Below are positions 7,135-12,150 of a stretch of 12,150 bases of DNA, piece after piece. Within the stretch, counting starts at the first letter, position 1. Every line of letters starts with the position of its first letter. Origin of the DNA: JAWVZY01 sp033721955. Lineage in GTDB: Bacteria; Patescibacteriota; Minisyncoccia; Spechtbacterales; 2-12-FULL-38-22. The stretch covers positions 1 through 12,150 of the forward strand of contig JAWVZY010000021.1 in NCBI GenBank assembly GCA_033721955.1, written 5' to 3'. The translations under genes were made by a program, and so were the position numbers. The notes beneath the pieces are model-generated. The model had not been told where the DNA came from. It made no database searches and saw nothing but the letters and a program-made list of their open reading frames with translations.

Positions 7135-7389
7135 ATGACAGAAGATAAAAACGGACTATTAAAAATAGAGGTTGCTTTTCAATATATAGAGGCAGCAGAG
7201 CTTTTTTGTCTGCGTGCCCAGATGCATGAGACAATGTTTGCAGAGATAAGTGAACCTCGGCAGATCGACATCCGTAGAGTGGTGTGTACTGTAAGCATAG
7301 AGCCCGATAAGATGAGCTCTGAAAGGTTTTGGGAAGTGGTTAGTAAAATAGCCGGTTCCGTAAACCATATCCACCGCAGATGGCTGTAA
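7135..7389 (+). CDS. 84-residue protein of unknown function, cassette 1 partner
   Basis: This starts at ATG 7135, where GAGGAGGT (7120-7127) provides a near-perfect ribosome site that overlaps the preceding stop codon; an in-frame ATG at 7054 lies inside the mini-protein gene and has no such site. The sequence predicts mixed alpha/beta structure, with a helical start (FQYIEAAELFCLRAQMHETM), a beta-like centre (DIRRVVCTVSIEP) and a C-terminal helix ending in His/Arg/Trp-rich HIHRRWL. Two cysteines are far apart and do not form a zinc pair. I do not recognise the family. Co-expression with the Cys/His mini-protein suggests a shared role. A terminator follows. Confidence 0.65.
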   Translation: MTEDKNGLLKIEVAFQYIEAAELFCLRAQMHETMFAEISEPRQIDIRRVVCTVSIEPDKMSSERFWEVVSKIAGSVNHIHRRWL

Positions 7390-7415
7390 TTCTATAAAAA
7401 TTTAATAAGTACCTC

Positions 7416-7446
7416 AGCGGCCCCTTAATTGCGGGCCGTTTTTTAT
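7416..7446 (+). terminator. Terminator of cassette 1
   Basis: AGCGGCCC (7416-7423) pairs with GGGCCGTT (7433-7440; one G-U) over a 9-nt loop. A T run to 7444 follows. Confidence 0.8.
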
Positions 7447-7474
7447 AGACAATTTCTTAAGATTAGTTTATTAT
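7445..7474 (+). promoter_or_regulatory. Promoter of mini-protein cassette 2
   Basis: TAGACA (7445-7450), an 18-nt spacer and TATTAT (7469-7474) form a good promoter directly after the cassette 1 terminator. The predicted leader is about 25 nt and holds GAGGAG. Confidence 0.6.
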
Positions 7475-7506
7475 TTAGACAGCACATTTGATCTGAGGAG
7501 AATAAA

Positions 7507-7653
7507 ATGGGTAAAGAGATGGAAGTTAAATGTAAACACCATTTTGTATTAAGCCGTGAGCTGACTACTAAAAAAGACCTTGCTTTTATATGTGTTAAAA
7601 ATTGCGGCACCGTCAAACTATCTAAAAGGTCTAAAGAGAGGCATCGAAAATGA
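7507..7653 (+). CDS. 48-residue Cys/His mini-protein, cassette 2
   Basis: This small basic protein starts 6 nt after GAGGAG. It has Cys9-x-His11, then Cys29 exactly 20 positions after the first Cys, and Cys33 (CVKNC), a likely four-ligand zinc site. The spacing, the aromatic residue after CxHx, and the CV before the last ligand match the mini-protein at 6942-7121, so the two are probably diverged paralogues. The last pair is C-x3-C here and C-x4-C in the other copy. The C-terminus is strongly basic (KLSKRSKERHRK), which would suit RNA or DNA binding. The TGA overlaps the next ATG (ATGA), giving translational coupling. I do not recognise a named family. Confidence 0.7.
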   Translation: MGKEMEVKCKHHFVLSRELTTKKDLAFICVKNCGTVKLSKRSKERHRK

Positions 7654-7952
7654 GCGGTATAGCAAAACCACAGCAGGTAGAAAAGTTTAAGGAATTTTTA
7701 GAAAATTTAGAATGCGTGAATAATACTTGTGGGCAGGTTGAAATTATTCCAAGAGATAGGCCCGATTTTATATGGGGTAAGCGTGTATTGCAGATACCGC
7801 TTCCATGGGATGATACATTTGAGTTTAGGGATCTGATAGTATCACAGGCCCAAAACTGGGCTCGTAAGCGTAATTTATATACAAACGGCTATATTCACTA
7901 TTTATCTGAGCCATTGCTTCTTCTTACTTTAAAATACAATACGCCACAATAA
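7650..7952 (+). CDS. 100-residue protein of unknown function, cassette 2 partner
   Basis: The ATG overlaps the preceding TGA (ATGA), and AGAGAGG at 7635-7641 offers a ribosome site inside the upstream gene. The protein has a helical start (VEKFKEFLENL), a Cys pair (CVNNTC), a beta-rich centre with IWGKRVLQIPLPWD, and a tryptophan-containing helix (IVSQAQNWARKRN). It does not obviously resemble the 84-residue partner of cassette 1, so the two cassettes share the mini-protein but not the partner. I do not recognise the family. Its stop codon lies in the loop of the terminator that ends the cassette. Confidence 0.65.
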   Translation: MSGIAKPQQVEKFKEFLENLECVNNTCGQVEIIPRDRPDFIWGKRVLQIPLPWDDTFEFRDLIVSQAQNWARKRNLYTNGYIHYLSEPLLLLTLKYNTPQ

Positions 7953-7965
7953 ATGGCGTATTTTT
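7938..7965 (+). terminator. Terminator overlapping a stop codon and the next promoter
   Basis: AATACGCCA (7938-7946) pairs perfectly with TGGCGTATT (7954-7962). The TAA of the 100-residue gene lies in the 7-nt loop. The T tract runs directly into the TG of the following extended -10. Confidence 0.85.
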
Positions 7966-7973
7966 GTTAGAAT
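7965..7973 (+). promoter_or_regulatory. Extended -10 promoter of the SGNH gene
   Basis: TGTTAGAAT is a TGn plus TAGAAT extended -10, ending 7 nt before the ATG at 7981. Transcription should start at or next to the ATG. The same 9-mer recurs at 8619-8627. Confidence 0.65.
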
Positions 7974-7980
7974 AAATATA

Positions 7981-8598
7981 ATGACAGCAAACAAGATTAT
8001 AAGCATATTAGTAGTTATTATATTTATTGCGGGTGTTATATATTTTATATCACGTGATAATTCTAAAGTAGCTATACCTCAAAAGGAGGGTTCTATTGTT
8101 GCGTTTGGGGACAGTTTGGTGGCAGGTGCGGGTGCTACTGAGGGTATGAATTGGGTCGATATTTTAAGCAGGGATATTGGCGAGGAGATAATAAATGCGG
8201 GTGTAAATGGCGATACAACCCAAAGCGCTCTGGCCCGGCTGGATAGAGATGTTTTAGCTTATGACCCAAGGATAGTTATTGTGCTTTTAGGCGGTAATGA
8301 TGTTTTGCGCAATGTGGCAAAGGAGCAAACTTTAAATAATCTAAAAAGTATTATAACGCGCATTCAAGCCGAGGGCGCGGCAGTAGTGCTTGTGAGTATA
8401 CCGGGAGCACTTCTTGATCCTTATGACGATGATTATAAAGACCTGGCACAAGAGACGGGTGCGGCCTTTGTTCCTAACGTTTTGAATAACATTTTAAGAG
8501 ATCGCCGGCTTATGTATGACTCTATACACCCAAATGACGCGGGTAATGAAATAATGGCAGAAAGAATAGGCGATAAGCTAGAGGACTTGCTTGAGTAG
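7981..8598 (+). CDS. Membrane-anchored SGNH/GDSL esterase (TesA-like)
   Basis: This 205-residue SGNH hydrolase, of the lysophospholipase/thioesterase I type, cleaves ester or thioester bonds. One N-terminal hydrophobic helix (about residues 6-23) would anchor it with the catalytic domain outside the membrane; no lipobox cysteine is present. All four blocks are present: GDSL with nucleophile Ser45, the oxyanion Gly74 in NAGVNGDT, GGND with Asn106, and Asp180-His183 in DSIHPNDAG. The substrate could be lipid, acyl-protein or cell-wall glycan esters. It has no Shine-Dalgarno and its promoter predicts a leaderless message. No hairpin terminator follows; only a T-rich stretch lies near 8605-8619. 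Confidence 0.9.
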   Translation: MTANKIISILVVIIFIAGVIYFISRDNSKVAIPQKEGSIVAFGDSLVAGAGATEGMNWVDILSRDIGEEIINAGVNGDTTQSALARLDRDVLAYDPRIVIVLLGGNDVLRNVAKEQTLNNLKSIITRIQAEGAAVVLVSIPGALLDPYDDDYKDLAQETGAAFVPNVLNNILRDRRLMYDSIHPNDAGNEIMAERIGDKLEDLLE

Positions 8599-8618
8599 CT
8601 TTACTTTTTTCAGTTTTT

Positions 8619-8627
8619 TGTTAGAAT
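8619..8627 (+). promoter_or_regulatory. Extended -10 promoter of the 114-residue gene
   Basis: TGTTAGAAT repeats the promoter core of the SGNH gene. Here the ATG is 27 nt further on, leaving a leader of about 20 nt with AAAGGAG at 8642-8648. Confidence 0.6.
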
Positions 8628-8654
8628 TTATTTGATATCTCAAAGGAGTAAACT

Positions 8655-8999
8655 ATGGAAAACAGGTGGCTTTCGGCAGAGCCCGGGCGTAGCCAGCGTG
8701 AGGATATGCAAGAGATAGAGCGATTGCGATCTTTAGTTAAGCAATCGGACTACTTGAGAGAGCTTTCAATAAAAGTTTCGCATATGCCCGATAAACGCAT
8801 TGAAGCAGCGGAGCAATATATTGAGGAGAACGCCCTTTGGCTTACTCCTTACAGGTTTGCCTCTCTTCTTGAAAGTGGCGGCGAATACAAAGTTCTTGAA
8901 ATTGAAAAAGCTGAAGATGACAAAGGAACAAGCTATGACAGGGTTAAAGTAGTAAAAATTGACAATAGCGCTGTATTTCGCGAGATATTGCAAAGTTAG
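8655..8999 (+). CDS. 114-residue protein of unknown function
   Basis: This protein follows a strong ribosome site (AAAGGAG) and is closed by a terminator, so it is a real gene. It has a helical N-terminal half (EDMQEIERLRSLVKQSDYL and PDKRIEAAEQYIEE) and a C-terminal half with beta-like segments (EYKVLEIEKAED, YDRVKVVKID). There are no cysteines, membrane segments or catalytic motifs that I can see. I do not recognise a family. Confidence 0.7.
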   Translation: MENRWLSAEPGRSQREDMQEIERLRSLVKQSDYLRELSIKVSHMPDKRIEAAEQYIEENALWLTPYRFASLLESGGEYKVLEIEKAEDDKGTSYDRVKVVKIDNSAVFREILQS

Positions 9000-9006
9000 T
9001 TTTTGC

Positions 9007-9034
9007 AAACGGCCTTAAGCTAAAGGCCGTTTTT
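9007..9034 (+). terminator. Terminator after the 114-residue gene
   Basis: AAACGGCCTT (9007-9016) pairs perfectly with AAGGCCGTTT (9023-9032) over a 6-nt loop. A T-rich tail follows. Confidence 0.9.
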
Positions 9035-9052
9035 ATTTTGGCAATAATACGA

Positions 9053-9058
9053 TATACT
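9053..9058 (+). promoter_or_regulatory. -10 element of the coiled-coil gene
   Basis: TATACT ends 7 nt before the ATG at 9066, the same spacing as for the SGNH gene, so the message is predicted to be leaderless. There is no TG extension and no well-spaced -35. Confidence 0.45.
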
Positions 9059-9065
9059 AAAAGTA

Positions 9066-9344
9066 ATGAGAGAAGATATATCAAAAAGAGATGTAAGAAA
9101 ATTTCGTTCTCAGCTTGAGCAGGGAGAGCGTGAGCTTAAAGAGCTAAAGAAAAAGTTGCATGAACTTAAAAAAGAAGAGGAAACCCGCAAGCAAAATATA
9201 AGCGATAATCAACGCGAGCTTCGGCGCGCCCAATTAGAAATCAGAAAAACAGAAAATGAGATACGTCGTAAAGAATCGCTTAAAAGCCGCCGCGAGCGTG
9301 AACTTGAAGATCTAAAGCGCGATTTAAGAAAGCAGGGGTATTAA
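9066..9344 (+). CDS. 92-residue charged coiled-coil protein
   Basis: Almost the whole product is Lys, Glu, Arg, Gln and Leu, with no proline and a single glycine before the last residues. Heptad-like spacing (for example QLEQGERELKELKKKLHEL) predicts one long helix, either a coiled coil or a single alpha-helix. There is no signal or membrane segment. Such low-complexity helices match many unrelated proteins, so homology cannot be assigned. It lacks a Shine-Dalgarno and its -10 box implies a leaderless message. Confidence 0.65.
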   Translation: MREDISKRDVRKFRSQLEQGERELKELKKKLHELKKEEETRKQNISDNQRELRRAQLEIRKTENEIRRKESLKSRRERELEDLKRDLRKQGY

Positions 9345-9365
9345 GCTCTGCCTAATATATAACTA

Positions 9366-9434
9366 AAACTTTATTTTGTTTTAAGTTTATTGTAGTATGT
9401 AATAGTTAAATGCATTGATAATTATGCATTTTTT
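9366..9434 (+). terminator. Tandem AT-rich hairpins between the coiled-coil gene and alaS
   Basis: The first hairpin is AAACTT/AAGTTT (9366-9388) with an 11-nt loop. The second is AAATGCAT/ATGCATTT (9408-9431, 8 bp) followed by T residues to 9434. The second looks like a weak rho-independent terminator. Both lie upstream of the predicted alaS promoter, so they probably belong to the coiled-coil transcript. Confidence 0.45.
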
Positions 9435-9436
9435 AA

Positions 9437-9445
9437 TGTTATGCT
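9437..9445 (+). promoter_or_regulatory. Extended -10 promoter of alaS
   Basis: TGTTATGCT (TGn plus TATGCT) lies 25 nt before the alaS ATG. It predicts a leader of about 19 nt without a Shine-Dalgarno. Confidence 0.5.
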
Positions 9446-9470
9446 CTCTGGAGCAAGTATTTGATGACTT

Positions 9471-11339
9471 ATGAATTCAAATGATATTCGTAAAAAATAT
9501 TTAGATTTCTTTAAAGAGAGGGGTCATGAGGTAATACCTTCTTCTTCTCTTTTGCCCGAAAACGACCCAACCACTTTATTTACAGGTTCGGGCATGCAGC
9601 CGCTTGTACCATATTTACTCGGTAAGGAACATCCAAGAGGCTCTAAGCTTACTGACTCTCAAAAATGTTTCCGCGCCGAAGATATTGAAGAAGTCGGCGA
9701 TAACCGCCATACAACTTTTTTTGAGATGTTGGGCAATTGGTCTTTGGGTGATTATTTTAAAGCAGAACAACTGCCTTGGTTTTTTGAATTTTTAACAGAA
9801 GTTGTGGGCCTTGATGCAAATAAGCTTTATGTAACTGTTTTTGCCGGAGATAAGGATAATAATATTCCGCGCGATACAGAATCGGTAGATATATGGAAAA
9901 AACTTTTTGATAGTAAGGGAATAGAGGCAAAAGATGTTGAAAATGCGGGCGAGAAAGGAATGCAGGGCGGCCGTATATTTTATTATGGAGCAGATAAAAA
10001 TTGGTGGAGCCGTGCCGGAATTCCTCAAAATATGCCTGCAGGAGAGCCGGGAGGGCCGGATTCTGAAGTATTTTATGATTTTGGCCTTGAGCATGATACT
10101 GCATATGGCAAGGTATGCCACCCTAATTGTGATTGCGGCAGATTCCTTGAAATAGGAAACTCTGTATTTATGGAATATATAAAAAATGAAGATGGTACAT
10201 TTTCTTCTTTGCCAAAGAAAAATGTTGATTTTGGCGGAGGGCTTGAACGCATAACTGCCGCTTCAAATAATAATGCTGATGTATTTTCTATAGACGTGCT
10301 TTCGGGGATTATAAAAGCACTTGAGGAAAGATCGGGCAAAAACTATAGCGATGAGAGTCATCAAACATCTTTTCGTGTTATTGCCGATCACCTGCGCGCG
10401 GCAGTATTTGTAATAGCTGATGGAGCATATCCAAGCAATACCGACGCGGGTTATATGACTCGCCGTCTTTTGCGCAGAAGCGTGCGTCATATGGATATTT
10501 TGGGCATTACAGAAAACACACTCTCTGAACTCGCAGGTTCGGTTATAAATAATTATAAAGACGCCTATCCTAAACTTACAAAAAAACAGACCGAGATTGA
10601 AGAGCAAATACAAAAAGAGGAGAAAAAATTCAGAAATACTTTAAGAAACGGGCTTAAGGAGTTTAAAAAACTTGCAAAAAAAGGAAATATTTCAGGAGAG
10701 GATGCATTTGTCCTATTTTCTACGTACGGCTTTCCTCTTGATATGACAATAGAACTTGCAAAAGAAAAAGGCCTTAGCGTGGATAAAGAGGGATTTGAAA
10801 AAGAAATGCAAAAACATAAAGAGCTTTCAAAGGCAGGAGCAGAGAAAAAATTCAAAGGAGGCCTGGCAGACCATTCTGATATGTCTGTTAAATACCATAC
10901 AGCAACTCACCTTCTTCATCAGGCCTTAAGAGATGTACTGGGTGACCATGTACATCAAACAGGAAGCAATATTACCCCCGAACGCCTTCGCTTTGATTTT
11001 TCCCATACGGGGAAAATGACAGATGAGGAGATAAAAAAGACAGAGGATATTGTAAATGAAAAAATAAAAGAAGGTCTGCCTGTCTACTATAGAGATATAT
11101 CAAAAGAAAAAGCAGAAAAGATGGGAGCTATAGGACTTTTTGAAGATACATATGGCGATACTGTGCGTGTTTATGGAATTGGTGCCGATCCTGCAGAGGC
11201 AAGCCGGGAAGAAATGTATTCGCTTGAATATTGCGGAGGCCCCCATGTGGAAAATACATCAGAACTCGGGCACTTTAAGATAGTTAAAGAAAAGAGCGTT
11301 TCAGCAGGCAAGAGGCGCATTAAGGCGATATTGGAATAG
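9471..11339 (+). CDS. alaS: Alanyl-tRNA synthetase, trimmed form
   Basis: AlaRS charges tRNA-Ala with alanine and hydrolyses mischarged Ser/Gly. The 622-residue product has the class II catalytic domain with SSSLLPENDPTTLFTGSGMQ near residues 24-43, RAEDIEEVGDNRHTTFFEMLG near 67-87 (motif 2) and VDFGGGLERI near 252-261 (motif 3). The editing domain has HTATH (His476, His480) and CGGPH (Cys588, His592), the expected zinc ligands, with Pro in place of the common Thr. It is about 250 residues shorter than E. coli AlaRS: it ends right after the editing domain, so the C-Ala domain is absent, and the segment normally between the GFP region and HTATH is very short, so the beta-barrel part seems missing too. 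A Cys-rich stretch (CHPNCDCG) precedes the EIGNSVF strand. There is no Shine-Dalgarno. A terminator follows. Confidence 0.95.
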   Translation: MNSNDIRKKYLDFFKERGHEVIPSSSLLPENDPTTLFTGSGMQPLVPYLLGKEHPRGSKLTDSQKCFRAEDIEEVGDNRHTTFFEMLGNWSLGDYFKAEQLPWFFEFLTEVVGLDANKLYVTVFAGDKDNNIPRDTESVDIWKKLFDSKGIEAKDVENAGEKGMQGGRIFYYGADKNWWSRAGIPQNMPAGEPGGPDSEVFYDFGLEHDTAYGKVCHPNCDCGRFLEIGNSVFMEYIKNEDGTFSSLPKKNVDFGGGLERITAASNNNADVFSIDVLSGIIKALEERSGKNYSDESHQTSFRVIADHLRAAVFVIADGAYPSNTDAGYMTRRLLRRSVRHMDILGITENTLSELAGSVINNYKDAYPKLTKKQTEIEEQIQKEEKKFRNTLRNGLKEFKKLAKKGNISGEDAFVLFSTYGFPLDMTIELAKEKGLSVDKEGFEKEMQKHKELSKAGAEKKFKGGLADHSDMSVKYHTATHLLHQALRDVLGDHVHQTGSNITPERLRFDFSHTGKMTDEEIKKTEDIVNEKIKEGLPVYYRDISKEKAEKMGAIGLFEDTYGDTVRVYGIGADPAEASREEMYSLEYCGGPHVENTSELGHFKIVKEKSVSAGKRRIKAILE

Positions 11340-11367
11340 CTAAATTTAACAATTTAATGCTTATATT

Positions 11368-11400
11368 GCGGCTCCGTGCTATGGAGCCGCCTTTTATTTT
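11368..11400 (+). terminator. Terminator of alaS
   Basis: GCGGCTCC (11368-11375) pairs perfectly with GGAGCCGC (11383-11390) over a 7-nt loop. CTTTTATTTT follows. Confidence 0.9.
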
Positions 11401-11420
11401 ACGCGGTATTATTCAGTCAG

Positions 11421-11429
11421 TTATCCACG
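11421..11429 (+). promoter_or_regulatory. DnaA-box-like 9-mer upstream of the FtsA-like gene
   Basis: TTATCCACG matches the DnaA box TTATCCACA at 8 of 9 positions. It sits just before the -35 position of the following promoter. It is a single site, so function is uncertain. Confidence 0.3.
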
Positions 11430-11449
11430 TGAAGCCGAGATAGCCTTCG

Positions 11450-11458
11450 TGCTATAAT
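11450..11458 (+). promoter_or_regulatory. Extended -10 promoter of the FtsA-like leader
   Basis: TGCTATAAT is a perfect extended -10. It ends exactly 7 nt before the ATG at 11466, and there is no recognisable -35. Confidence 0.7.
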
Positions 11459-11465
11459 TAAATTA

Positions 11466-11492
11466 ATGGCTGGTCATATAATTGACGACTGA
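11466..11492 (+). CDS. Candidate leaderless 8-codon upstream ORF
   Basis: ATG 11466 lies at the same 7-nt distance from its -10 as the SGNH gene and the coiled-coil gene. It would start a leaderless ORF encoding MAGHIIDD and stopping at TGA 11490-11492. The ORF covers the outer 5' arm of the hairpin that buries the FtsA-like start codon. It is not in frame with that gene (offset 64 nt). It is too short to be supported by composition. Confidence 0.4.
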   Translation: MAGHIIDD

Positions 11493-11532
11493 AATACACT
11501 CCGCTAAATGTATTTCAGCCATCAATTATATG
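11475..11532 (+). promoter_or_regulatory. Long hairpin occluding the FtsA-like start codon
   Basis: Eleven perfect pairs (CATATAATTGA 11475-11485 with TCAATTATATG 11522-11532), a 4-by-4 section with two pairs and two mismatches, and nine further perfect pairs (TGAAATACA 11490-11498 with TGTATTTCA 11509-11517) enclose a 10-nt loop. The 3' arm ends exactly on the G of the ATG at 11530. There is no T run, so it is not a typical terminator. It may act as RNA structure or as an operator palindrome. Confidence 0.75.
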
Positions 11533-12150
11533 CCTAAACTTTCTTTAAAGCCAAATTTTTTTAAGTACTTATTTAGAAAAAAGTATGAGTATTTTTATAT
11601 ACTTGACTTTGGAAGAAGCAGTATAAAACTGGCTATTTTAGAGATAAATAAAGCAGATAAACAAGCAAAAATACTTGAGGTTCATGATGAGCCCCATGCC
11701 CACCATATAGGTGCTGCTGAGGGCGTGGAGCATGTTGAGCAGGTTGCCGTTACCATAGGCAAGGTTATGGAAAAGCTAAAAAATGCTAAAAATAATCGTG
11801 CAAAAGATGTAGTAATAGGTCTTGCCTCTGAAATGGTTTATGGTCATAGCTTTTCTTATATACATAAAAGAGAAAATTCAGGAGCTAAAATAGATCTTCG
11901 CGAATTAAAAAATGCTATACACAATGCAGAACTAAAAGCGTACGAAGATATCAGAAAGAAGTTTGTCACAGACAGCGGTTATTCTGAAACAGATGTAGCG
12001 CTTATAAACTCTTACATACAAGAGATGCGGATTGATGGATATCGCGTGGCTAATCCGCTTGGCTTTGAGGGTGGCGAGCTTTTTATTAGCGTTTTTAATG
12101 CTTATTTGCCGTCTTTTTATAAAAAGATGTTTGAAGATACAGCAGAGCAC
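11530..12150 (+). CDS. FtsA/PilM-family actin-like ATPase, 5' part
   Basis: This frame is open from ATG 11530 to the window end (207 codons, C-terminus missing). DFGRSSIK (residues 26-33) is the phosphate-1 loop of the actin/Hsp70 fold, followed by the strand LAILEI. VVIGLASEMVYG, the long helix around LRELKNAIHNAEL, and DGYRVANPLGFEGGELFISVF match the SHS2 (1C) insert of FtsA; the DG-x3-NPLG-x-GG-x-L signature favours FtsA over PilM. FtsA tethers FtsZ to the membrane at division, whereas PilM acts in type IV pilus assembly; the identity is not settled without the rest. No other ATG, GTG or TTG lies between 11530 and the conserved core. An upstream in-frame TTG at 11482 is possible but lacks a ribosome site. 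No Shine-Dalgarno precedes the ATG, which is buried in a hairpin. Confidence 0.75.
   Translation, partial: MPKLSLKPNFFKYLFRKKYEYFYILDFGRSSIKLAILEINKADKQAKILEVHDEPHAHHIGAAEGVEHVEQVAVTIGKVMEKLKNAKNNRAKDVVIGLASEMVYGHSFSYIHKRENSGAKIDLRELKNAIHNAELKAYEDIRKKFVTDSGYSETDVALINSYIQEMRIDGYRVANPLGFEGGELFISVFNAYLPSFYKKMFEDTAEH

Noticed and set aside
9345..9470. T-box riboswitch upstream of alaS
   Set aside because: Two small AT-rich hairpins are present, but the region is too short, lacks the T-box bulge sequence, and the hairpins precede the predicted promoter.
9757..10121. Overlapping minus-strand open frames inside alaS
   Set aside because: They lie opposite strongly conserved AlaRS catalytic motifs and have no start signals; composition is that of an antisense shadow.
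11466..11532. Programmed frameshift joining the 8-codon ORF to the FtsA-like gene
   Set aside because: A +1 shift would be needed before TGA 11490 and no slippery sequence is present; reinitiation or hairpin opening is simpler.
11475..11532. Long hairpin as an insertion-sequence end or a terminator
   Set aside because: No transposase or target duplication was seen, no T run follows, and alaS already has its own terminator at 11368-11400.
1..12150. CRISPR array, tRNA or rRNA genes, recoded TGA
   Set aside because: No spaced repeats of CRISPR type, no cloverleaf with T-loop and no rRNA signatures were found; several genes end properly at TGA.

Overview
The window looks like chromosomal DNA of a small-genome bacterium of the Candidate Phyla Radiation (Patescibacteria). 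This is an inference from gene content: a VirD4/TraG-like ATPase with a Lys/Ser-rich tail, a trimmed alanyl-tRNA synthetase, an FtsA/PilM-type ATPase, DUF5317-like and SGNH proteins, and very compact AT-leaning DNA. TGA acts as an ordinary stop (for example at 1677, 7119 and 7651), so the glycine-TGA code of Gracilibacteria/SR1 is not in use.

Layout: positions 3-1004 hold the 3' end of a type IV secretion coupling-type ATPase, followed closely by an alpha/beta hydrolase (1014-1679) and a terminator. A GCS2-type glutamate-cysteine ligase-like gene (1836-3107) ends at a 17-bp terminator. An M20 metallopeptidase (about 3253-4350) converges on a minus-strand methyltransferase (4374-5063) across one bidirectional terminator. 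A divergent promoter region then drives a DUF5317-like membrane protein (TTG start, 5186-5659). mnmA, the tRNA 2-thiouridylase, follows (5705-6772). Positions 6864-7965 hold two consecutive small cassettes, each with its own promoter, a Cys/His mini-protein, a translationally linked partner and a terminator. An SGNH/GDSL esterase (7981-8598), an unknown protein (8655-8999) and a coiled-coil protein (9066-9344) precede alaS (9471-11339). The window ends inside an FtsA/PilM-like gene that starts at 11530.

The regulatory architecture is the most unusual part. Extended -10 promoters (TGnTAnnnT) recur. In several cases the -10 ends only 7-9 nt before the ATG with no Shine-Dalgarno, which predicts leaderless mRNAs; other genes have strong AGGAG-type sites, so two initiation modes appear to be mixed. 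Two terminators carry the upstream gene's stop codon in the hairpin loop.

The best candidate for an undescribed element lies upstream of the FtsA-like gene. A predicted leaderless 8-codon ORF overlaps the 5' arm of a long hairpin whose 3' arm ends exactly on the FtsA-like ATG. The second candidate is the pair of Cys/His mini-protein cassettes. The functional calls rest on motifs read by eye; no database search was made.
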